From Lysobacter_L cavernae (GTDB lineage: Bacteria > Pseudomonadota > Gammaproteobacteria > Xanthomonadales > Xanthomonadaceae), in the NCBI RefSeq assembly GCF_042648505.1, contig NZ_JBHRXK010000002.1:558001-622000 (forward strand): 64,000 nucleotides of DNA, in the 5' to 3' direction. Both the position numbers and the translations under genes were made by a program. The stretch's first letter is position 1. Each line of letters opens with the position of its first letter. The notes beneath the pieces were generated by a model. That model did not search any database. It was not told where the DNA came from and worked only from the letters and a program-made list of their open reading frames with translations. Below, in pieces: positions 56,527 to 64,000 of the stretch.

Positions 56527-57834
56527 TCATGGCGCGAGCGAGTAACGCTGGCCTTTCAGCAGGGGCTTGCCGTCAACGACGTCGGTCCAGACGACATACG
56601 CCGCATCGTCCGCGACCGCTAGCTGCGCAAAACCCGTGGCCCGGCCCTGCCCCTGCAACCGCGCCACTTCGCCACGCTGCAGTTCACGCGAGAGGTCGGA
56701 TGCGAGTCTGGCAAACCAGAGCGATTGGCCTTGCGCCTCCTCGCGCGTCCACACCGCCCAGACGGCATCGTCTCCGATGGCCGTGCCGATGCGGCCCTGC
56801 ACGGCGGCTCCCTGGTCCAGCGTGATCGGTGCAGTGAAGCCCGTGCCGGCATCGGTGCTGCGTGCAAGCTTCAACGTCGGTGTATCCCCGGCCGCGGTGT
56901 ACCAGCCGACGACCGCTTCGTCGCCGCGCGCGGCGACCGCCGGGCCATTGACCGGGCACGCCGGCATTTTCCAGTGGTCGGCATGGACCAGGTGCGCCGG
57001 TGTCCACGCACCATCAACGAAACGGGTGACGGCAATGTCGCGGATTTCCTCCGGCGTGCGGTCGCGGTACACCAGCAGCGGGCCGCGCGACGTCAGCGCC
57101 GCATCGGTCTGGCAGCAGTCGCAGGTCATCGCATCGAATTCGCGTTCGTCGTGGCGCTGCAGCGACGCATCGAAGGCGGCCGTGCGCAGGGTCATCGCAG
57201 CCGGAACCGGCCCTGAGCCTGTCGCGGCGTGGCCTTCGTGGCCTTCGTGACCACCGCCGCTGTTGCGACCGTCCAGCCAGGCGATGCCTAGGCGGTCGCG
57301 CGCCGCCGGCCACAGCGAGACGAAGCCGTGTTCGGTCGGGGTGCCGTCGTCGTTGACCAGCGTGGGCTGCGACCAGGTGACACCGCCGTCGCCGGAGCGC
57401 ACCAGCGCGACGTCGTAGGCGTAGGTCGCGGCCGCGGATTTGCGCAGCCAATGCGCCCACAGCGCGCCATCGGCGGTGACAGCCAGGTGCGGCGTGTCGG
57501 CCCAGTTGACGAACCAATCCGCGCCGCGGGCGATCTCGCGCGGCGAGCTCCAGGCGCTGTTGGCGTAGCGGGCGAACATGAGCGCATGGCCTTTGGCTTG
57601 CGGCTCGATCCACGACAGCAGCAACGCGCCGTCGGGTGCGCGGATCAGGTCGGGTTGCGCGGCGACGCCCGTGGTTGGCAACGGCCAGTCCGCGGGAACA
57701 GCCTTCTTAGCGGCGACTACCGGCGCAGCATCCGTAGTCGGCGCGACCGTCTGCGGTGGAGTGGAACGCTGGCAGGCCACCGGCAAACACAGCATCGCCG
57801 GCAGGAGCAGAGGCAGGAGGCGGAGGGGCTTCAT
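56527..57834 (-). CDS. sialidase-like beta-propeller lipoprotein
   Basis: 435 aa. Signal peptide with lipobox PVAC (Cys21). The body has repeated Asp-box-like blades (SGDGGVTWSQPT, STDAGTGFTAPI, GHALMFARYANSAWSSPREIA), the fold of BNR/sialidase proteins, but the full set of sialidase catalytic Arg residues is not evident, so exo-sialidase activity is doubtful. Oddities: a His-rich insertion HEGHEGHAATG, a CDCC motif, and a dispersed repeat unit at 57211-57224 that encodes part of TGSGPVP. Confidence 0.75.
   Translation of the reverse strand: MKPLRLLPLLLPAMLCLPVACQRSTPPQTVAPTTDAAPVVAAKKAVPADWPLPTTGVAAQPDLIRAPDGALLLSWIEPQAKGHALMFARYANSAWSSPREIARGADWFVNWADTPHLAVTADGALWAHWLRKSAAATYAYDVALVRSGDGGVTWSQPTLVNDDGTPTEHGFVSLWPAARDRLGIAWLDGRNSGGGHEGHEGHAATGSGPVPAAMTLRTAAFDASLQRHDEREFDAMTCDCCQTDAALTSRGPLLVYRDRTPEEIRDIAVTRFVDGAWTPAHLVHADHWKMPACPVNGPAVAARGDEAVVGWYTAAGDTPTLKLARSTDAGTGFTAPITLDQGAAVQGRIGTAIGDDAVWAVWTREEAQGQSLWFARLASDLSRELQRGEVARLQGQGRATGFAQLAVADDAAYVVWTDVVDGKPLLKGQRYSLAP
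57211..57224. repeat. CTGAG-type repeat unit inside a gene
   Basis: CCCTGAGCCTGTCG, a partial unit of the dispersed family, in frame within the sialidase-like gene next to a threefold GGCCACGAA-like tandem. Confidence 0.45.
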
Positions 57835-57901
57835 GCGCGCAGACTAGCGCGCCGGGCTCGGCCTGCGCGAGTGGCGTGCCCTGAAGAATCCAAGCCCCAT
57901 G

Positions 57902-58014
57902 ACCGTTCGTCCTGAGCGTAGCGCAGCGAAGTCGAAGGATGAGCGCGACGGCAGCCTTCCCACCCGTTCGCGCTTCGGCTTCGGCGCAAAGCGCCTGCGC
58001 TCAGGGCGAACGGT
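57902..58014. repeat. 113-bp MITE-like inverted repeat element
   Basis: Left end ACCGTTCGTCCTGAGCG (57902-57918) and right end CGCTCAGGGCGAACGGT (57998-58014) are inverted copies with one mismatch; the inside contains GCAGCGAAGTCGAAGGAT. This is the full form of the CTGAG-type unit seen in fragments elsewhere in the window. The remaining gap 57835-58125 shows no gene. Confidence 0.75.
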
Positions 58015-58125
58015 GATTGGCAACCAGCGCGCTGCAATCCACGACGGCGGGCAGCGCCAGCGTCACGCCGCGCCGCGATACCGCCTGGGTGCGACGATGC
58101 CAAACGCGCCGCAGCGCGCGAGGCT

Positions 58126-60015
<1,890 letters not shown>

Positions 60016-60106
60016 GGCTCGGTCCGGGGCGCCGCGGCCCGGGCGCGCGCGAATTCTAGGGCAGCGCGGTCCAGCCCGGCGTCGCCGTGTGAACACAGGA
60101 TGAAGG

Positions 60107-60122
60107 TTGGCACGGTTCCTGC
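60107..60122 (+). promoter_or_regulatory. near-consensus sigma-54 promoter
   Basis: TTGGCACGGTTCCTGC on the plus strand matches YTGGCACGrNNNTTGC with one mismatch (C for T at -14/-15). GG and GC are correctly spaced; predicted start about 60134. No plus-strand gene follows for over 1 kb, so it appears to drive the terminated transcript described next. Confidence 0.65.
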
Positions 60123-60133
60123 GACATCTCCCC

Positions 60134-60245
60134 TGCACCCAGCGGGGCAGGCGCTAGGCGCCGGCCGGAATTGGAACAGGGGCTGGTCAAGCGCTCGCAG
60201 GGGAAGCCGGGGGCCGAATGTCGGGGGACATTCGGCCCCTTTTTT
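60134..60245 (+). ncRNA. candidate sigma-54-dependent small RNA, about 112 nt
   Basis: The 511-bp gap 60016-60526 lies between two minus-strand genes, yet on the plus strand it has a sigma-54 promoter and a strong terminator. The predicted RNA holds a GGCGC-TAG-GCGCC hairpin (60150-60162), an open middle with several GGA triplets (60166-60206) and the terminator stem. No start codon with a ribosome site opens a frame of useful length. GGA-rich RNAs can bind CsrA/RsmA, and sigma-54-driven small RNAs are known (Qrr in Vibrio, CrcZ in Pseudomonas), but I recognise no known family here. Confidence 0.55.
60210..60245 (+). terminator. strong intrinsic terminator
   Basis: Perfect 13-bp stem GGGGCCGAATGTC / GACATTCGGCCCC, loop GGGG, followed by six T. 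On the other strand the A-run precedes the stem, so it works only rightward. Confidence 0.9.
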
Positions 60246-60339
60246 ATCTACCGCTTACGGCATTGATTGCTTGAGGACTGCGCGGCGGGAGGCCGGGGGC
60301 GACGGCCGCCTCGGCATGTTGCGCGTGCCCGGAATGGGC

Positions 60340-60397
60340 GCCGACGCCCGACGAGGACGGAACAGGGGGGATCCGTGATTCCTCATCGGGCGCCGAC
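60340..60397 (-). other. 18-bp stem with strand-biased G-U pairing
   Basis: Arms 60340-60357 and 60380-60397 pair along all 18 positions in the minus-strand RNA (15 Watson-Crick, 3 G-U) but have 3 mismatches in the plus-strand RNA. The 22-nt loop contains CCCCCC. It lies 130 bp downstream of the Tyr/Gly-rich lipoprotein gene, so it may be its 3' structure. The rest of 60246-60526 shows nothing else that I can support. Confidence 0.4.
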
Positions 60398-60526
60398 ATG
60401 GAGCGGGAACTTCTTTCCGATTACGTCCAAAAGCGACGCTGCCGGTCAATACACGTAGATTGCGGTCAGTCTGGCGCCAGTGCAAGTGGCAAAAATGTGA
60501 CTGCGCCCGAGCTTGCGACCCAAGCC

Positions 60527-61060
60527 TTAGCGCTCCACCTCGCGCTGCCCGGCGGCGCCGGTCGAACGGCGCATCATCTGCTGCACCGGCGAGCCGCCTT
60601 CGCGGCGCGGCGCGCTGGACGGACGCGGTGCCGGCCGGCTCGGCGCCGGACCGGCCTGGCGCGGCTGCATCCGCCCGCCGCCCTCGCCTTGGCGACGCAG
60701 GCCGTCGAGATCGCGCCAGGGCGCCTTGCCGCTGTCGGGGCGGTACGGCGGCGGCGTGCCGGTGCCGGGTCGCGGCGGGCGCACCACCGGCGGCCGCGGG
60801 TGGCCGCCGTGGTAGTACGGGTAAGGATTGCGGTACGGATACCCGTAACCGTAGCGGTACGGGTAGCCGCCGCCGTACCGGTAGGGGTAACCGTACGAGG
60901 GGTAATAGCCACCGTAGTAACCGCCGTAGTAGCGGTAGTCGACGCTGGGTCGGCCGTAGTAGTAGTCACCGCGACCGCCGTTGCCGCGGTAGGTGTAGTC
61001 GGTGACGCAGCCGGCCAGCAGGGTGGCGGCGAGCACGGGCAAGAGCAGTTTGCGGATCAT
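60527..61060 (-). CDS. Tyr/Gly-rich lipoprotein
   Basis: 177 aa. Signal peptide with lipobox LLAGC (Cys16). Residues about 20-80 are dominated by Tyr, Gly, Arg and Pro (YYGGYYGGYYPSYGYPYRYGG, YPYRYGYGYPYRNPYPYY), a low-complexity tract; the C-terminal half is Pro/Arg/Gly/Ser-rich. Similar tracts occur in exported bacterial proteins of unknown role. The much longer open frame on this strand up to 63082 is a shadow. ATG at 61060 with a weak ribosome site. Confidence 0.7.
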   Translation of the reverse strand: MIRKLLLPVLAATLLAGCVTDYTYRGNGGRGDYYYGRPSVDYRYYGGYYGGYYPSYGYPYRYGGGYPYRYGYGYPYRNPYPYYHGGHPRPPVVRPPRPGTGTPPPYRPDSGKAPWRDLDGLRRQGEGGGRMQPRQAGPAPSRPAPRPSSAPRREGGSPVQQMMRRSTGAAGQREVER

Positions 61061-61228
61061 GGTCGGAACCCCCCGGGTCATGGCGCCAGCTTCGGCCCGA
61101 GCCATTGAACTCGGCCTTAATTGTTCCGGGCGGCGCCGACGTAGCGCGGATTGGTTCAGACCCGCTCGCGGCCACCATAGCGCGAACCGCCAGATCACGC
61201 GTTGCCGCCCCGGATCGCCAATGCCAGC

Positions 61229-62185
61229 ATGATCGGCCGCCCCCCGAGCCCGTCCATGACCCTGCATCGCGCCTCCGGCCACTGGCGACTCGGCCTGCTG
61301 CTGACCGTGATCACCGCGCTGTGCTGGGCGACGTTGCCGATCGCGCTCAAGCTGGTGCTCGAGGTGCTCGACCCGATCACCCTGACCTGGTTCCGGTTCC
61401 TGGTCGCGGCCGCGTTCACGGCCGCCTGGCTCGGCGCGCGCGGCCGGCTCGGCGGTTACCGCGCGCTCGGCCGGCGCGGTGCGGCGATGCTGGCGCTGGC
61501 CGCGCTGATGCTGGTCGGCAACTACGTGTTCTACCTGCTCGGCGTGCAGTACACGACGCCGGCCAACACCCAGTTGCTGATCCAGCTGGCGCCGCTGCTG
61601 ATGGCGCTGGGCGGGATCTGGGTGTTCGGCGAGCGCTTCCGCACCGCGCAATGGCTCGGCCTGGCGCTGCTGGCGGTCGGCATGGGCCTGTTCTTCGCCG
61701 ACCAGCTGGTCGCGGCGGCACGCGCACCCGGGTACATGCTCGGCTCGGCGCTGGTGATCGTCGGCGCGATCGTCTGGGCGGTGTACGCGCTGCTGCAGAA
61801 GCAGCTGCTGGTGCGACTGGGCTCGATGCAGATCCTGCTGGCCATCTACGTGTTCGCCAGCATCGCGCTGCTGCCGTTCGCGCACCCCGGTGCGCTGCTG
61901 CGGCTCGATGCGTTGCACTGGGCGATGCTGGCTTATTGCGCGCTCAACACGATCGGCGCCTACGGCGCGTTTGCCGAGGCGTTGGCGCACTGGGAGGCGT
62001 CGCGGGTGTCGGCGATCCTCGCCACCACACCGTTGCTGTGCATCGCCGCCGCGGCGCTGGTGCACGCATGGTGGCCGCAGGCGCTGGCCCCGGAGCGGAT
62101 CACCGCGCTGGGCTGGTTCGGCGCGGCGCTGGTGGTCGCCGGCTCGGCCGCGGTAAGCCTGCTCAACCGGCGCGACGCGCGCTAG
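61229..62185 (+). CDS. EamA/DMT-family transporter
   Basis: 318 aa with ten membrane helices in two EamA halves. LTVITALCWATLPIALKLVLEVLDPITLTWFRF opens the first half, and AKVLG-like LVIVGAIVWAVYALLQKQLL the second; the last loop has ALGWFGAALVVAGSAAVSLLNRR. Typical of metabolite exporters (amino-acid or nucleotide-sugar type). Start uncertain: ATGs at 61229 and 61256 are both possible. The next gene starts 9 bp after its stop. Confidence 0.87.
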   Translation: MIGRPPSPSMTLHRASGHWRLGLLLTVITALCWATLPIALKLVLEVLDPITLTWFRFLVAAAFTAAWLGARGRLGGYRALGRRGAAMLALAALMLVGNYVFYLLGVQYTTPANTQLLIQLAPLLMALGGIWVFGERFRTAQWLGLALLAVGMGLFFADQLVAAARAPGYMLGSALVIVGAIVWAVYALLQKQLLVRLGSMQILLAIYVFASIALLPFAHPGALLRLDALHWAMLAYCALNTIGAYGAFAEALAHWEASRVSAILATTPLLCIAAAALVHAWWPQALAPERITALGWFGAALVVAGSAAVSLLNRRDAR

Positions 62186-62194
62186 CATCGGCCG

Positions 62195-63175
62195 ATGAAC
62201 GACGCTGCCCCGCCGTCCCTGCTCCCCGACTTCGCCGCCGTGCTCGCCGCGGCCGCGCGCATCGCCCCGCTTGCCCACGTCACCCCGGTGCTGCGTTCGC
62301 GCAGCCTCGACACGCTGGCCGGCTGCGAGCTGCACTTCAAGGGCGAGCACCTGCAGCGCACCGGCTCCTTCAAGTTCCGCGGTGCCTGCAACGCGATCTG
62401 GTCGCTGAGCGACGCCGACGCCGCGCGCGGCGTGGTCACCCACTCGTCCGGCAACCACGGCGCGGCGCTGGCGTTGGCCGCCCGCACCCGCGGCATCGCC
62501 TGCCACGTGGTCGTGCCCGAGGGCGTGGTCGCGAGCAAGCTCGCCGCGATCGCAGCCTACGGCGCAACGCTGCACCATTGCGCGCCCAGCATCGCCGCGC
62601 GCGAGGCGTTGTGCGGGCAGGTGCAGCGCGCCACCGGCGCCGAACTCGTCCACCCCTACACCGACACGCGGGTGATCGCCGGCCAGGGCACCGCGACGCT
62701 GGAACTGCTCGCCAACGGCACCGCCTTCGACGCGCTGGTGGTGCCGGTCGGCGGCGGCGGCCTCGCCAGCGGCACCGCCATCGCCGCCGCCGCGCTGGCG
62801 CCGGCGACCCGACTGTTCCTGGCCGAACCCAGCGGCGCCGCCGAAACCTGGGCCTCGCTGCAGCGCGGCGAACGCGTCACCGACTTCGTCCCCGACACTA
62901 TCTGCGACGGGCTGCGCGGTACGCTCGGTGCGCCCAACTTCACCGTGCTGCAACAGCACCGCGCCGAAGTACTGACCGTCGACGACGCCGCCACCGTGGC
63001 GGCGATGCGCCTGCTCTGGCAGCGCAGCAAGCAGTTGGTGGAGCCGTCGTCGGCGGTGGCTCTGGCGGCGGTGCTCGGCCACCCCGACCGCTTCGCCGGA
63101 CAGCGTGTCGGCCTGGTCCTGTCCGGCGGCAATGTCGACCTGGACGCACTGCCGGCACTGTTCGCGCGCGGCTGA
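62195..63175 (+). CDS. PLP-dependent threonine dehydratase / serine racemase-like
   Basis: 326 aa, fold type II PLP enzyme. The cofactor lysine is in RTGSFKFRGACNAI, the substrate loop is SSGNHGAALALAA, and the phosphate-binding tetraglycine loop is VPVGGGGLASGTAIA. These are shared by catabolic threonine dehydratase and serine racemase; the exact substrate is undecided. No regulatory ACT domain. Likely co-transcribed with the EamA gene, which suggests amino-acid breakdown plus export. Confidence 0.9.
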   Translation: MNDAAPPSLLPDFAAVLAAAARIAPLAHVTPVLRSRSLDTLAGCELHFKGEHLQRTGSFKFRGACNAIWSLSDADAARGVVTHSSGNHGAALALAARTRGIACHVVVPEGVVASKLAAIAAYGATLHHCAPSIAAREALCGQVQRATGAELVHPYTDTRVIAGQGTATLELLANGTAFDALVVPVGGGGLASGTAIAAAALAPATRLFLAEPSGAAETWASLQRGERVTDFVPDTICDGLRGTLGAPNFTVLQQHRAEVLTVDDAATVAAMRLLWQRSKQLVEPSSAVALAAVLGHPDRFAGQRVGLVLSGGNVDLDALPALFARG

Positions 63176-63386
63176 CCGCGATCACCGCGCCGATGCCACC
63201 GAGCGTCGTGTTTGCGTCGGCGGCCATTGCTTTTTTTGTGAACTTGCCAGCAATATTCTTTGCCGCATTTGGCGGATTCGCCGTAAGCATCTGAATGTGC
63301 AGGCGGTACCGGATGGGGATCCGGTCGTGGCGGCGTGGGGACAACCAGGTTTCAAAAACAACACTGCAAGGCCAGGGGGGTGGCTG

Positions 63387-64000
63387 ATGGTGGATGTTGA
63401 ATTTCGCGTGGTCGCCGACCGCCGCGAGGGCTTGCTGCTGGCGCTTGGGCAGACCGTGATCGCCTGCGACTTCACCCTGTTGCGTCAGCGCATGCTGAGC
63501 AGCAACGAGGGCGTGGTGCTGACCATGCTGGTGCGCGGCCCCGACAGCGGCCTGTTGCAGCTTGAGGAACGCCTCGGCACGCACCCGCTGGTGCGCAGCT
63601 TCGAGGCCGCGCCGGTACTCGACGGCCCGGCCGCTCGCCTGGCCGAGTCCCCGCCGCGATCAACACCCACCACCACGGCCACGCACGCGGCCGCACCCAG
63701 CCCCGCCGATTCACGCCGGATCGAAACCCTGCTGCCTCAACTGGCACGCGACTACCCGAACATCTTCATCCCGTTGCTGGTACTGGAACACGACCTGACA
63801 CCGGAGCAACGCGAGCCGACCCTGCATTACATCGGCCAGCGCGTCGGCGCCTGGGTCTACAAGCGCGACTTCGCCCTCGGCGGCCACCTCGCGCTGGGCG
63901 ACGCGGTGCGCCACATCGCCCTGCCGGCGATGCGCCAGATCGTGCAGGCCGAGCTGCACGGCGAGGCCTTGGCGGTCAAGAACAGCCCGTTCTGCCATCG
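63387..64000 (+). CDS. ACT-like plus V4R-like regulator, cut by window end
   Basis: The frame from ATG 63387 (MVDVEFRVVADRR) is open to the last base, at least 204 aa, partial. Residues 1-75 have the beta-alpha-beta pattern of an ACT-type domain (VVADRREGLLLALGQTVIACDF). After a Pro/Thr/Ala linker (about 80-110), the part RDYPNIFIPLLVLEHDLTPEQREPTLHYIGQRVGAWVYKRDF ... NSPFCH resembles a V4R-type small-molecule or metal-binding domain with a Cys-containing end. Upstream 63220-63290 is AT-rich and may hold its promoter. Function not assignable. Confidence 0.65.
   Translation, partial: MVDVEFRVVADRREGLLLALGQTVIACDFTLLRQRMLSSNEGVVLTMLVRGPDSGLLQLEERLGTHPLVRSFEAAPVLDGPAARLAESPPRSTPTTTATHAAAPSPADSRRIETLLPQLARDYPNIFIPLLVLEHDLTPEQREPTLHYIGQRVGAWVYKRDFALGGHLALGDAVRHIALPAMRQIVQAELHGEALAVKNSPFCH

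Noticed and set aside
60527..63082. 851-codon minus-strand open frame.
   Set aside because: Beyond the Tyr/Gly-rich lipoprotein it is antisense to the EamA and dehydratase genes and has shadow composition (Arg, Gly, Gln, His-rich).

Overview
The window is GC-rich bacterial chromosome. Gene content and protein style (ECF sigma factor next to a Ser/Thr kinase, DcaP-type porin, TamA/TamB, PlsB, TtcA, RdgC, BPSS1780-family protein) and the CGTCATTCCCGCGAAGGCGGGAA-type palindromes point to the Xanthomonadaceae, most likely Lysobacter or Luteimonas. This placement is an inference from reading; no database was searched. Almost all of the window is core-genome housekeeping. There is no phage, transposase, CRISPR array, rRNA gene or complete tRNA gene.

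Layout. 1-9.3 kb is a carbon-uptake region: membrane-anchored hydrolase, orphan LuxR-type response regulator and acetyl-CoA synthetase on the minus strand, then a divergent DcaP porin, an MHS-type transporter and an APC amino-acid permease. 9.5-13.1 kb holds an EF-hand protein, an acyl desaturase, a CHAD protein and mutM. 13.3-16.8 kb is an ECF sigma factor/Ser-Thr kinase signalling pair, followed by a scar with a tRNA-Phe 3' fragment and a 17-bp inverted-repeat element. 17.1-23.2 kb holds tdk, a double-domain methylglyoxal synthase, a Sel1-type protein, rep, a GNAT acetyltransferase and an e(P4)-type lipoprotein phosphatase. 23.2-29.1 kb is a candidate small RNA and a chaperone-usher fimbrial operon. 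29.4-36.4 kb holds a lipoprotein, plsB, ydcH-like, ttcA, rdgC and a YgjP-like metallopeptidase. 36.4-46.6 kb holds a hydrolase/hemH pair, a SYLF protein, tatABC, an RDD protein, a BPSS1780 protein, a glutamine amidotransferase and glyQS. 46.7-64 kb holds a TonB-dependent receptor, tamA-tamB, two lipoproteins, mnmG, a Tyr/Gly-rich lipoprotein, an EamA transporter, a threonine dehydratase-like enzyme and one gene cut by the window end.

Genes that work together: porin, inner-membrane carrier and Acs (uptake and activation of small carboxylates); sigma factor plus kinase; subunit, chaperone, usher and adhesin; TatA/B/C; GlyQ/GlyS; TamA/TamB.

Most interesting signals: (1) a near-consensus sigma-54 promoter followed about 90 bp later by a strong intrinsic terminator, between minus-strand genes at 60.1-60.25 kb, i.e. 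a candidate sigma-54-dependent small RNA of about 110 nt; (2) a second sigma-54-like promoter and a Clp/CRP-like palindrome upstream of the fimbrial operon; (3) a tandem methylglyoxal-synthase protein with a degenerate first domain; (4) the tRNA-Phe 3' fragment and structured element at 16.8-17.1 kb; (5) repeat units that have inserted codons into genes.
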